A DNA stretch of 64,000 nucleotides from Amia ocellicauda (taxonomy: Eukaryota; Chordata; Actinopteri; Amiiformes; Amiidae): the NCBI RefSeq assembly GCF_036373705.1, contig NC_089855.1, positions 3,682,501-3,746,500 on the forward strand, written 5' to 3'. Below, in pieces: positions 23,003 to 34,629 of this stretch (the first letter of the stretch is position 1; each line of letters starts with the position of its first letter). Below the pieces are notes generated by a model. The model searched no databases. It was not told where the DNA came from and saw nothing but the letters and a program-made list of their open reading frames with translations. The position numbers were made by a program, and so were the translations under genes.

Positions 23003-23699
23003 GGCTCAGTGCCACACAGGATCTGTGTAGAGAAGAGGGGCAGCTGGGAGGAAAGGGGGACACTGGCTCAGTTATGCATTTCTTTAGGTTGAGGAAGTAA
23101 ACAACCAACAGGAAAAGAATCAGACATTTTATTGCTATATTTTCAATTGTATAATATAATGCAAACTGTATAACAAGTTGTGATAAAATATATTTAATAT
23201 AATATTGAAAAGCACATAAATCAAATATCTTCATAACTTGCTTTTACATGTAAAATTATTATTTAATGGGAATTCAATATCATTGAATTCCTACATCCCA
23301 ATAGGGTCTACCTGGGGCATTCTGAAAAGCACATTAATCAAGTATCTTCATATATTGCTTTTTACATGTGATTTCATGATATAAAGATGTGAATGATGTG
23401 TATGAGGTTGATATATTTGAAGGTCCCCATGTCCCAATATACTGTATATGCAGTGCCATCCAGATTCATTCATAGCCCTGAATGAATAAGAACAAAAATC
23501 ATCATATCAAAGAAAGATTTACGGATTGCAATAAGTGTCCTGCTGAAGAAAGTCTAATATACTTCATTTACACAGGGAAGACCACATTATAAATAAATAC
23601 TAGAGCATGCAGCACCCTTCTAACATACAAAGAGGTCCTTCCCATCTCTTCATACAGAATGTAACACAGTTTCCAATGGTTTAGGTATGGACACCAAGG

Positions 23700-23770
23700 G
23701 ATATATATATATATATATAGTATATATAGTATATATATATATATATATATATAGTATATATAGTATATAA
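23700..23770 (+). repeat. (TA)n-rich microsatellite
   Basis: TATATA runs broken by AGTATATA repeats. A Tc1 copy lies directly after it, in keeping with TA target choice. Confidence 0.9.
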
Positions 23771-23774
23771 CATA

Positions 23775-25143
23775 CAGAGAAGGAAAAAAGTATTTGATCC
23801 CGTGCTGATTTTGTACGTTTGCCCACTGACAAAGAAATGATCAGTCTATAATTTTAATGGTAGGTGTATTTTAACAGTGAGAAACAGAATAACAGCAAAA
23901 AAATCCAGAAAAACGCATTTCAAAAAAGTTATAAATTGATTTGCATGTTAATGAGGGAAATAAGTATTTGATCCCCTATCAATCAGCAAGATTTCTGGCT
24001 CCCAGGTGTCTTTTATACCGGTAACGAGCTGAGATTAGGAGCACTCTCTTAAAGGGAGTGCTCCTAATCTCAGCTCGTTACCTGTATAAAAGACACCTGT
24101 CCACAGAAGCAATCATTCAATCAGATTCCAAACTCTGCACCATGACCAAGACCAAAGAGCTGTCCAAGGATGTCAGGGACAAGATTGTAGACCTACACAA
24201 GGCTGGAATGGGCTACAAGACCATCGCCAAGCAGCTTGGTGAGAAGTGACAACAGTTGGTGCGATTATTCGCAAATGGATGAAACACAAAATAACTGTCA
24301 GTCTCCCTCAGTCTGGGGCTCCATGCAAGATCTCACCTCGTGGAGTTTCAATGATCATGAGAATGGTGAGGAATCAGCCCAGAACTACACGGGAGGATCT
24401 TGTTAATGATCTCAAGGCAGCTGGGACCATAGTCACCAAGAAAACAATTGGTAACACACTACGCCGTGAAGGACTGAAATCCTGCAGCGCCCGCAAGGCC
24501 CCCCTGCTCAAGAAAGCACATGTACAGGCCCGTCTGAAGTTTGCCAATGAACATCTGAATGATTCAGAGGAGAACTGGGTGAAAGTGTTGTGGTCAGATG
24601 AGACCAAAATTGAGCTCTTTGGCATCAACTCAACTCGCCGTGTTTGGAGGAGGAGGAATGACCCCAAGAACACCATCCCCACCGTCAAACACGGAGGTGG
24701 AAACATTATGCTTTGGGGGTGTTTTTCTGCTAAGGGGACAGGACAACTGCACTACATCAAAGGGACGATGGACGGGGCCATGTACCGTCAAATCTTGGGT
24801 GAGAACCTCCTTCCCTCAGCCAGGGCATTGAAAATGGGTTGTGGATGGGTATTCCAGCATGACAATGACCCAAAACACACAGCCAAGGCTACAAAGGAGT
24901 GGCTCAAGAAGAAGCACTTTAAGGTCCTGGAGTGGCCTAGCCAGTCTCCAGACCTTAATCCCATAGTAAATCTGTGGAGGGAGCTGAAGGTTCGAGTTGC
25001 CAAACGTCAGCCTCGAAACCTTAATGACTTGGAGAGGATCTGCAAAGAGGAGTGGGACAAAATCCCTCCTGAGATGTGTGCAAACCTGGTGGCCAACTAC
25101 AAGAAACGTGTGACCTCTGTGATTGCAAACAAGGGTTTTGCCA
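23775..25143 (+). mobile_element. Tc1/mariner transposon, family 1, copy 2 (3' end lost)
   Basis: The left inverted repeat starts at 23775 after a TA and matches the ends of copy 1. The 24003-24099 hairpin is also shared. Homology to copy 1 stops at GGTTTTGCCACC near 25143, so the right inverted repeat is missing and the element cannot move on its own. It lies inside the intron of receptor unit 2 and is absent from units 1 and 3. Confidence 0.93.
24142..25140 (+). pseudogene. Tc1 transposase, one frameshift, catalytic Glu lost
   Basis: The start at 24142 ([20 protein letters not shown]) gives the helix-turn-helix DNA-binding domain. One base is missing near 24247, which ends that frame at 24249; the rest continues in another frame to the C-terminal VIANKGFAT. 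The first two catalytic residues stand in WSDETKIEL and HDNDPKHT. The third, Glu in NPIENLW, reads NPIVNLW (GTA at 24966-24968). The protein would be inactive even without the frameshift. Length is close to the usual 340 residues. Confidence 0.93.
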
Positions 25144-25261
25144 CCATTTCCAGGCTTTTGTGGGCCCTAAGCAGCATTTGATTTGGGGCCCAACCTCACT
25201 TCCCGATCCCATTTTTTATAATGACATACTGTACATGTAGTGGTTTAAAATGTTTTGCACC

Positions 25262-25660
25262 AGCCTGAGTTCTATACTGGAGATAATTATAAAACCCTCT
25301 GCAAGCATCAGACCCCAATCCAAGATGACAATTTACTTAACAGAATTGTATGATCCACTGTATCGAAAGCTTTAGACAGATCCACAAACATGGCAGCACA
25401 ATGTTTTCTATCATCTTAAGCATTAGTGATATCATTTACGATAAGCATCTAAAAACAGAGGGATTAATATTTTAAATACCAAGAATTGATAGAAGAGAGC
25501 GCAGTTGTTTATTAACTAAAGATTCTACAATTTTTGCAAGGCATGTAAGTCTTGACATGGGTCTGTAGTTCGATTATCACCTCCTTTGTGTAATGGTAAT
25601 ATGACATGCATTGCACAGAGCAAAGTCACGTTTGTCATTCAATTCTAGAAAACATGAAGG
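25262..25660 (-). pseudogene. LINE reverse transcriptase fragment, duplicate
   Basis: Same fossil as at 17050-17590. This copy lacks the CAGTTGGATTAATC end and has about 40 extra bases near 25495-25535, and a short piece is missing near 25450, so the two have drifted by small indels. It marks the shared origin of units 1 and 2. Confidence 0.75.
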
Positions 25661-27036
25661 TCAGATACATTCTTTAAATAAAATCGAGCAAAAACAAATC
25701 TACAGCAGCATTCTGCTCTTATATAGAGACCTTCTGAAGGTTTCCTGTATTAATGGAATTTATTAGGAATGAATACATCTGGAGAGCACTGTACATGTGT
25801 GTAAATGTATCTTGTTCATAAATATATATATTTGGAAAGACTGCCTATCCTTTAAAATATATGCACATATATTTACAAATGTATAAATATGTATAATTTA
25901 TCTTGAATATGGTCATCCCCCAACATGACATCATTATTGATTCCTACAAATCCGTCTAAACACAATGTCAAAAAGGGAAGGGTGGTTCCAGACAATCAAT
26001 TTTGACCAAACAAATGTATATCTTTGTACTTATGAAAGATTTACAAAAAGTATGAAATCTGACAAACAAATGGCAGTTGAAAGAAAATGAGACACTCTTA
26101 AACTGTAAACCCAAACAGAAGAGTCTATTAGAAGCGATCATGAAAACAATAAGCCGTTAAGTGTAAAAAAAAAAAAAAAAGAGAGAGCGAGCAGGGAGAA
26201 GATTTCTGTACAAGCACTGACTGCAGAATGAAGCTATGGTGTTGCCAGAAATGAAAATGCACTACATAGTGCAAATATAGCCCAAAACCAGCCCAATATT
26301 CTCTTTTATGACAAATCCAAAGGATATGTGGTGTTTCAACCCTCCACTATATTTAAATCAATGAATAAACCCATGCTCCCATCTTTCAAGTAAAACTTTT
26401 TGTATTGAAACCATTTACCCATTATTCTTTGAAAAGTAAATAAATAAGTAAAATTAGCAGCCCCAATCAAGCAGTTTGCGAAGAGTGAACTGACTTGCTA
26501 TACTAGAGTGCAGTTGGGTCTTCAGTGATTCAGCCAAAATCACTGAAGAAAATCAATTGTGCAATTAGTTCCAATAAATCCTTCTGAAAGATCATTGGTG
26601 ACCTTAGTCAGATGCTGCACAGAATCTGAGATTCGAGGATGGGAGACATTTAGCAGCAGTAGTGAAAATGAACATGTGCCTGCTTAGTGTTATGTTGCCG
26701 ATGTAAGTGTGGAACAATGTAGGACAAGACGACGTAATTCGGGCAATGACTGTATTGAAAAGCAGCATTAATTAATGTAATCAAATAGATTGTTGACACA
26801 TTACATAGACATATTTAGCCAATATATTTTTGAAAATCTGTTTGTAAAGGATATGATTGGAGTATCATTGAATATCATCACTGATCCTCGAGAATGAATG
26901 GGATGAAACAAAATCAGTAATTCTGTTGTAGAATCTGGATTTAAAAAATATTTTGAAAGAAGTTCAAACCTTCAGAAGTCAGTTCGTGTCTGTGGTCTGT
27001 GGCTCTCAGTGTGGAGTGATGTTCAGTGCCAGGTAC

Positions 27037-27085
27037 CTGGGCTGTGTGTCTGTTCACTTCAGTCTTCAGCTCCAGTCACAGCTCT
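27037..27085 (-). other. Candidate noncoding exon 1 of odorant receptor 2
   Basis: The minus strand ends in CCCAG followed by GTACCTGG (exon end 27037), as in units 1 and 3. The start is estimated from the TATA-like box at 27109-27118. Confidence 0.6.
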
Positions 27086-27108
27086 TCTGGACCAGACTTT
27101 TCACCTGT

Positions 27109-27187
27109 CGTTTTTTATGGGCGTCCTCTCGCACTGACCCCAGAGGCTTCTGTCTGCAGTGCTGCAGTCTTTATTAACCCTCAGAGA
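27109..27187 (-). promoter_or_regulatory. Candidate promoter of odorant receptor 2
   Basis: Minus strand: TCTCTGAGGG (27178-27187), then TTAATAAAG (27169-27177), then CATAAAAAACG (27109-27118). Order and spacing equal those of unit 1. Substitutions between the copies fall mostly outside these motifs. Confidence 0.6.
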
Positions 27188-27819
27188 GACACAGAGAAGA
27201 TGAGCACCAAAGGGAACAGACTCACAGGGCTTACAGTGAGAAGAAAACACTTTTATCAGTTCCTGAAGCACCTTGGTGGGAAATAGGCTCTTGTGTGTAA
27301 TCAATAACTTGGCCCACACCCTGCTTCAGCCCAAGTACACTGCACACATTGAAGAATCACCCTTCCTGTTGTTTCAATGAGACATGAGAGCTTTACTACT
27401 GATGTTTTTTTTTAACTTTCACACACTAGCCTGTCGCTTACACATTCCTTCTCTTCTATGTCATTAGCCCTGCAGCTACAAGGCCACCTGAGACACAGTT
27501 TCCCTGCATCTTCAAAACTGCCAGTATCACACAGTTTGCCTTGTCGCAAGGGTTATGTGCCTCACTGCTTTGAAAGATCAGTGTCATAGAGCTCTCACTC
27601 TTGTTCATGCTCCCCTCTGTTGTGCCCCAACGATGTATCCCTTGAGGCTTCAGTTGGAGAGCATGACACCAACACATCTGGGAAGGAGACAGAGGCCCTC
27701 TCCAGGCTGAGCCATCACAGTTGCCGCTTTGGAGGTTGGGACTCCAACACCTTTGCCCAATTTTCTGTCCTGGATTGGTGTGTCTTGGCCGGAGGACCAT
27801 CATCACACCCTAGTGCCCT

Positions 27820-29103
27820 CGAAAAAAAAAGGTGACATGCCACAGGTTGACAATCAGTCCAGTCAAACCCTAAGAGAGATCAGGATTAATGAGGAGGAGG
27901 TACTAAAGGGACAAGCAGAATTAAAAACCAACAAATCACCTGGGCCAGATGGGATATTTCCAACAGTACTTAAAGAAATGAGGGAAATTATTTATAGACC
28001 GCTAACTCAATTATTCCAAATGACACTTAGAACAGGGGATGTGCCCACTGACTGGAAGACAGCAAATGTCATACCAATCCACAAGAAAGGGGACAAAACT
28101 GAGCCAGGAAATTACAGACCAATCAGTCTCACCTGCATCACCTGTAACATGTTGGAAAAAATGATTAGACAGAAAATAGAGGAGCATGTCAATGAAAACC
28201 ATATTCTTGGAGATAGTCAACATGGGTTTAGACGAGGCAGATCATGTCTTACTAATTTATTAAAAACATTTGAACATGCAAATGCAGCTGTAGATCATGT
28301 GAAAGCATATGATATGATATACTTAGATTTCCAAAAAGCTTTTGATAAGGTTCCACACCAAAGACTGATCCTCAAATTGGAAGCTGTAGGCATTCAGGGT
28401 AATGTAAGTAGATGGATTATTATTAACTGGTTGATTTATAGGAAACAGAGGGTGTCGATTAGAGGAGTTGCTTCTAACTGGAGTGAGGTTGTTAGTGGAG
28501 TTCCACAGGGATCAGTACTAGGGCCTTTGCTTTTTCTAATCTATATAAATAATCTGGACTCTGGGATAGTTAGCAAACTTGTCAAATTTGCAGATGATAC
28601 TAAAATAGGTGGCTCAGCAGATACAATCTTGGCAGCACAGGCTATTCAGAGGGACTTAGATAATATTCAGTGGTGGGCTGACACCTGGCAAATGAAATTC
28701 AATGTGGACAAGTGCAAGGTAATACATGCAGGTAACAAAAATGTCCACTATAATTACACTATGGGAGGTACAGATCTAGATGAAGTAACGCATGAGAAAG
28801 ACCTAGGAGTCTATGTGGACTCCTCACTTTCTCCATCCTAGCAATGTGGGGAAGCAATACAAAAGGCAAACAGAATGCTAGGTTATATTGTCAAAAGTGT
28901 AGAATTTAAAACAAGGGAAGTAATGTTAAGACTGTACAATGCGCTAGTTAGACCTTATCTGGAATACTGTGTGCAGTTCTAGGCACCACACTTCAAGAAG
29001 GATATTGCTGCTTTAGAGGCAGTTCAGAGGAGATCAAGCAGACTTATTCCAGGTCTGAAGGGAAAGTCCTACTCGGAGAGACTGAGGGAACTGAACCTTT
29101 TCA
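27820..29103 (+). mobile_element. CR1-type LINE, copy 2, 5' truncated
   Basis: It starts abruptly after the receptor-unit sequence at 27819, with an A run, and covers the RT and part of the 3' region of CR1. It stops at AACCTTTTCACTCC near 29103, before the usual tail, where a Gmr1-type element begins. The sequence is the complement of copy 1 (10127-13330) and keeps the RT core that copy 1 lost. Confidence 0.88.
27837..29100 (+). pseudogene. CR1 reverse transcriptase, partial
   Basis: A frame without stops runs to 28841 and carries KSPGPDGIFP, GNYRPISLTCITC, QHGFRRGRSCLTNLL, YLDFQKAFDKVPH, GVPQGSVLGPLLFLIYINN and the catalytic KFADDTKIGG. It stops at a TAG at 28839; the C-terminal GEAIQKANRMLGY and PYLEYCVQF follow in the same region. 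The endonuclease and ORF1 are missing. The catalytic palm is complete, but the protein lacks its N-terminus. Confidence 0.88.
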
Positions 29104-29115
29104 CTCCAAGAAGAG

Positions 29116-30710
29116 GTGACCAGGGACCGTGCGGAAAGGCATTCACCAAGGGCTGGTCAGGTGGAGGCTTTAAGCTCCTCCATGTTAATTCCGGGGTTGC
29201 CTCCAGTTCCAGTTTCTCCTGTGCCAAATCAGATGGCTATAGGAGGGTGGAACGGTCCCAGAATGTTGCCGTTTGTGGAGGATGAGGATATAGAGCATTA
29301 CCTCACCACTTTTGAGAGGATTGCCGTGGCTTGTAATTGTAAGTCAGACTGGGTGCTGCATCTTGTCCCTCTGTTGTCGGGGAAAGCAAGAGCGGCTTAT
29401 GTCTCAATGGACATGCAGGAAACTTTTGACTATGAGAGGGTCAAAGATGCAATTTTGTGGAAATATGAGATCTAGGCAGAGACTTACAGAGTGAGGTTTT
29501 GGTCCACAAGGGTGCTGGAGCATGAGATACCAAAGGAGCTTCATGCATGACTCAAGGACCTTTACGAGAAATTGATTAATCCAAAAGTGCATACAAAAGA
29601 GGAAATAGGAGATGCAGTAGTGCTGGAGCAGTTTCTGCGAATGCTCAATCCAGATGTACAAGTTTGGATAAAGGAACATTGTCCGGCCACTTCCAAGGAG
29701 GCAGCGGAGCTAGCAGAGGCCTATATTGCAACACGGAGAGGCTTTAAAGGACTTAAGTTTGGGATGGAGCAAAGGATAAACCGCTCGGGGCCTGGTATGT
29801 CTGTGGGTGATCATGGTTGTGGTCTTAAATACCCTAGCAGAGTCCAGAGGCCAGAAAGGCAGAGTAGACATTAGAACCCTATTGTGTGTTACGGTTGTGG
29901 ACAAGTAGGGCATATAAAACCTAAGTGTCCTTTGTGGCCCATTAGTGAATCTAAGTTGTGTTTTGTGCCTAGAAGTGTGGACTCCAATTTTTTGCTTGAG
30001 ACTCCAAGGCAAAGAACTGTCCCAGTAAAAGTGTCCGGGAAAGTGCTAACGGCCCTTATAGATACAGGTAGCACCCAGACTTTGATCAGGAGAGATTGTA
30101 TTGATCCAGGGTGGATCACTGGAGAAAGAAATATCAGAGTACGGTGCATACACGGTGATGAAAGCTCATACCCTGAAGTAGATCTGTAGATAGAAGTTGC
30201 AGGGCAGACGTACATCTTGTCAGTCGGTATTCTTAACCAGGCCCCCTATCCAGTAATCTTGGGGCAGGATCTTCCAGTTCTTATGGATTTGTTGCTAAAT
30301 GAGGATAAAATTCCAGGTGCCCAGGTATTGGTAGTTACTCGTGCACAGGCAAGGACGAGGGAGAAGGTTTCTGAGAAAGAGCTGTGGGAAGCCCTACCTT
30401 TTCCCCAGAGTGGTGAAATTGGTAGAAAGTCTAGGAGGCAACAAAGGAAGGAGAAGTTTTTAGGAACAAAGTGTGTGGAGGAGATGTTGAGTCCCGAAGT
30501 GAGTGAGGGTGTTGAATGTTTGCCTTCTAATATTGACGAGTTGCAGAGCCAGGACTTAACTTTAAGGTCTTGTTTTGAAAGGGCAGAACGGGACCGAAAC
30601 AGTGAGAAGCAGGAAAAGTTTGTGGTGAAAGAAGGGAAACTGTTCCATGTGGTAGATGGGATGGAACAGTTGGTGGTGCCAGCTAGTTTAAGAAGAGAGG
30701 TTATGTGACT
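29116..30710 (+). pseudogene. Gmr1-type element B: gag and protease
   Basis: The gag frame begins at 29116. A capsid-like domain starts near 29260 (LPFVEDEDIEHYLTTFERIA) and continues past a stop at 29473 and another at 29548. It ends with EQFLRMLNPDVQVWIKEHCP and AAELAEAYIA, a strong SCAN-domain likeness. A CCHC zinc knuckle (CYGCGQVGHIKPKCP) lies at 29890-29934 and an aspartic protease motif (ALIDTGSTQTLI) near 30052-30087. A TAG at 30187 separates the final part of protease. It is damaged by only a few stops. Confidence 0.85.
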
Positions 30711-31999
30711 GGGGCATACTGTGCCATGGGCTGGTCATTTGGGACAGGTCAAAACAAGAGATAGAATTTCTAGGCATTTCTTTTGGGCCGGGTTGGTACA
30801 GGGATGTTGCTGATTTCTGTAAGTCGTGTCCTGAATGTCAAAGAACTGGAGCTGTAAAGAGAGGTGATCGGGCTCCACTGATTAGCTTACAAGTTGTAGA
30901 TGAACCCTTTAGTCGAATGGCTATGGATGTGGTAGGGCCCTTAGAGAGAAGTCGGACAGGAAATCGCTATATTTTAGTTGTGTGTGATTATGCAACGCGA
31001 TATCCAGAGGCCTTCCCCTTGAAAAAAGTCAAATCACGGCAGGTAGCTAATGTTTTGTTGCAGTTGTTCTCAAGGGTAGGTATACCCCGAGAGATAATTA
31101 CCGATCAGGGTACCAATTTTACATCTACCTTAATGAAGCTGATTTATGGATTACTAGGCATTATTGGTATTAAGACCACTCCATATCATCCACAGATGGA
31201 TGGACTAGTTGAACGCTTTAACCAGACTCTCAAAAATATGCTGCGGAAGTTTGTTTCTGAGACTGGTTCAGATTGTGATCAGTGGCTTCCCTATCTTCTT
31301 TTCACCTACCGGGAGGTTCCTCAAGCTTCGACTGGTTTTTCACCCTTTGAACTCCTGTATGGACGACAGGTGAGAGGACCCTTGGCCATTTTGAAAGAGG
31401 CTTGGGAAGGAGCACAGCCCCAACGTCAGCTGAATGTACTGGCCTATGTGGTTAAAATGAGGAACAAACTGGACCAAATTACATCTTTAGTGAATGACAA
31501 CATGGCTAAAGCTCAGCAACAACAGAAATGCTGGTATGATCAGTCATCACGTAACAGGATATTTGTTCCAGGGCAGCAAGTGTTGTTGCTATTGCCTACG
31601 TCGGACAGTAGTTTATTAGCTAAGTGGCAAGGTCCCTACAAGGTTGTAGCAAAAAAAGGCATGCCTGAAAAAAAAAAGAAAACCCAGGTGTATCATGTAA
31701 ATGTACTTAAAGAGTGGATTTCCAAAACAGAGTCTGCAGGTGACCAACTTTACGTCCGTCAGGTATTGGAAGAAGAGGAGGTCAAGGAGCAGTATTTTCC
31801 TACATCTGAGGGACAGTTGGCCTTACCTAATATGGAACACTTGACCATGGAGCAAAGAAGTAAAGTAAGACAAGCCATACCTGAAGGTCTGTTTAGAGAG
31901 GAGCCGGGCCGTACCACTTTGGTAAAACATAATATTCGCTTGGTAAGCCCTGGGCCTGCTAGGGTAAAGTTAGCCCTAAATGAGGAAGTGGACACAATG
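30711..31999 (+). pseudogene. Gmr1-type element B: integrase with intact DDE core
   Basis: The N-terminal HHCC region (30711-30860) is frameshifted but CKSCPECQ can be read near 30820. From 30917 the catalytic core is open: first Asp in MAMDVVGPL, second in ITDQGTNF, Glu in LVERFNQTL. The GPY/F module (LLAKWQGPYKVV) lies near 31615 and is followed by a lysine-rich stretch and VYHVNVLKEW. The frame runs on to 32002 into the linker before RT, ending at a TAA. Apart from its N-terminus, this is the best-preserved retroelement enzyme in the window. Confidence 0.88.
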
Positions 32000-32002
32000 T
32001 AA

Positions 32003-33213
32003 AGAGGGGGGATCATAGAACCCTCATACAGTGAATGGTGCAGCCCAGTGATCTTGGTGCCAAAAAAGGATGGTAAACTAAGATTCTGTGTGGATTTTTC
32101 CAAGTTGAACAGTATATCAGCCTTTGATCCTTACCCAATGCCCAGAGTGGATTAACTTATAGAACGTCTTGGAAAAGCTCGATATTTGAGCACATTAGAT
32201 CTTTGTAAGGGTTACTGGCACGTTCCACTTGTGGAATCTGCTAAGGAGTTGACTGCCTTCAAAACATCCCGAGGGCTGTTCCAATTTACAGTGATGCCAT
32301 TTGAGCTACACAGGCTGCGGCTACATTTCAGTGCTTGATGGATCAAGTGCTACGTGGGGCAGAAGATCATGCGGCAGCTTATATAGATGATGTGGTTATT
32401 TTTTGTGACAGTTGGGAAAAGCACCTTTTACATCTGCAGTACATTTTTTACCGAATACATGCTGCAGGGCTGGTTATAAATGCCAGCAAGTGTACCCTGG
32501 TTAAGCCTGATGTGCAATACTTGGGGTATGTAATTGGGGGTGGAACCATCCGTCCTCAGATGGATAAAATGGGGGCCATCCAGAACAAGCCTAGACCATA
32601 TACAAAGAAACAGGTTAGGTCATTTTTAGGCCTGGTAGGGTGGTGTCTGCGATTTATACCTAGTTTTTCAGAACGAGCTGCAGCACTCACAGAGTTGACA
32701 AGAAAATCTAGTTCTAATAAAGTGAAATGGACCCAGAAATGTGAGGATTCCTTTGTTTACTTGAAGAACTGTATGTGTCAACAACCTGTGCTTCAGAGCC
32801 CTGATTTTGACCTTCCCTTCACAATGCAAACAGATGCCTCCGGGGTGGGGCTAGGGGTGGTGTTGCTTCAAGGTGAGGGGTTACAAAGGAAGCCCATTGT
32901 GTACATCAGCCGGAAATTGTTCCCTCTGGAAACGCGATACTCCACTGTAGAATAGGAGTGTCTAGATATTAAATGGGCTGTAGATACCCTAAAATATTAT
33001 CTGTTAGGGAAAGAATTTGTACTGGAAACTGATCACTGTGCATTACAATGGCTCCATAAGATGAAGAACACCAACGCTCAAATGACTAGGTGGTATATAT
33101 CCATGCAACCCTTTAGGTTTTCTGTGAAGTACTGTGTTGGGAAAGATAATGTTGTGCCAGACTTTTTGTCTCGTCTTTCTGATGGGGGCGATCTGAAGGA
33201 GGGAGGTGTGTGA
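32003..33213 (+). pseudogene. Gmr1-type element B: reverse transcriptase and RNase H
   Basis: RT motifs in order are WCSPVILVPKKDGKLRFCVDF, STLDLCKGYWHVPL, FQFTVMPF, then after a frameshift near 32310 the catalytic AYIDDVVIF (near 32377). The usual GLCNAPATFQ-type segment is garbled. Connection domain follows with FLGLVGWCLRFIPSF, then RNase H with the catalytic Asp in QTDASGVGLG (near 32830) and TDHCALQWL (near 33030). A TAG at 32953 cuts the RNase H. The final DFLSRL motif ends the polyprotein just before the LTR. Confidence 0.87.
33196..33207 (+). promoter_or_regulatory. Polypurine tract of element B
   Basis: AAGGAGGGAGG directly precedes the TGTGTGATG start of the 3' LTR. It would prime plus-strand synthesis. 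Confidence 0.7.
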
Positions 33214-34137
33214 TGAGGCAGTTAGACAGGCCTCATCACGGAAATCAAGAGAATGGAGATTAAAGTATTACCTACCTCGCTTTGCAAGTTTTGCCAAGGA
33301 AATACCCAGTCAAAGGTAATCCATGTTGTTAACGGGCGCATTTGCATATAAAAACAAACGTATGTTTGTGCTTTATAGTGGTCAGTGGGTTTATCCATTG
33401 TTACAGGATATTAACAGGTTTTAAAGGTTCATATAAATACCGCACCATTTAAACTTGTTTAATTAAATAGCTTTATTGTCATGTAAAGTCATCAATTATT
33501 CTTATGCACGGTCGTCTTCCTGGTTGAGGCTTATTCTGACGTTTCCTTAGTGGGCAAAGGCTTTCATGGGGTGGAGCAAACCACTATGTGTTAGGTTAAG
33601 GGGGGGGACTTGAATTGCTGCTAAAGGTATTAGTATATATATGTAACTCATACTGTGTAAATGTGAGTGGGGTATAAAATGAATGAAATTTTGTTTAAAT
33701 GTATTTATTGAATTTAAATTATATTACGATAACATATATTACAATATGTATTGCTATATGGAAGCGTACTTGTGTGGGGTGAATGTTGGACCGGTCCAGA
33801 CAGGGGGAGGGGCATCAGAAAGTTTAAAGGACGCCCTTAGGCATCAATGGGGAAGTTCTGGTGAGTCTATGCTCTGTGGAGGTGGTTGTGTCAAGCTGTG
33901 TATTAGTTTCATTCAGAATATTCAAAGAAAGAGCATTTTGATTCTGAAAGGTGTATAGCCAATAATTTGCTTCTTTTTGTTTATTTACTTTGATTTTTGA
34001 GAAAATTCGTAATATAGTTAGTTGAAGTTAGTTTTTTATTTTTCTAGACTCACAGCATCTGGTTGGCTAGTTCTTTCACACCTTCAATAAACCCTGGGAT
34101 ATTTTGACATTAATGCTGACTCTGCTGCATTTTTAAC
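33208..34137 (+). mobile_element. 3' LTR of Gmr1-type element B
   Basis: It starts with TGTG after the polypurine tract. An AATAAA lies at 34086-34091, followed by an end in TTTTTAACA at about 34137. The right flank (from 34138) belongs to receptor unit 2. With the 5' LTR gone, the edges rest on the TG/CA ends and on the return of the unit sequence. Confidence 0.65.
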
Positions 34138-34520
34138 ATCATTGGTCACCTGGCCATAACTATCTTATTCACACAGCAATATGTAGGAAGCTAACTGATG
34201 TATTCGGTATAGTAATGCTGCTATGCCAGCAGCATCCAGTTGAAGAGGAGCCGCAGCCCCGGCCTGGTTCATACCAGAGAACAGCATTAGGCAAGGGGGA
34301 ACCTGGGCAGGGAGGGAGACATAACACAACACCAGTATTGTGCATGCTGATGGGGATGTTAATAGTAAACATATTGATAAATATTTATTTTCTCTTAAAC
34401 TTTCTTTTCTTCTTAAAATATATGAAAAGAAAAGAAGTCAAATAACCGTAGAAAAGAATGAGTAAAAAATATAATTATTCCAGTTTTATTATTATTATTA
34501 ATTGTAGTTTATTTATTAAT
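34138..34520 (-). repeat. Olfactory receptor duplication unit 2, distal part
   Basis: It matches 44760-45660 of unit 3 (for example TGCTGCTATGCCAGCAGCAT, CAACACCAGTATTGTGCATG and AATATTTATTTTCTCTTAAAC-like parts). It lacks the solo LTR found there and so preserves the empty site at ACATATTGATAAA near 34367. Confidence 0.8.
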
Positions 34521-34629
34521 TTATATGCATTCTAAGAACTCATGTGTACATTTTTACACAACTTTACAAAATTACAGTACATTAATGTGTCTTTTTAATC
34601 TGTTTTACCCACACACATGTTAAAAAGTG

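Larger units (their letters stand above)
21775..27819 (-). repeat. Olfactory receptor duplication unit 2, proximal part
   Basis: Its downstream flank (CTGGTCTAACATACAGATG at 21781) matches unit 3 at 39931 but is absent from unit 1. It carries the receptor, an intron expanded by a Tc1, the LINE RT fragment and the promoter-like block. At 27819 a CR1 interrupts it. The distal part reappears after the Gmr1-type LTR at 34138-34520, judging by the match to 44760-45660 of unit 3. Confidence 0.85.
29108..34137 (+). mobile_element. Gmr1-type LTR retrotransposon B, 5' truncated
   Basis: Order is gag, protease, integrase, reverse transcriptase, RNase H, polypurine tract and 3' LTR. Integrase before RT is the order known from the Gmr1 group and differs from typical Ty3/gypsy elements. 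The 5' LTR and primer site are missing; the left edge joins a CR1 at about 29105. The 3' LTR ends near 34137, where receptor-unit sequence resumes. Confidence 0.88.
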
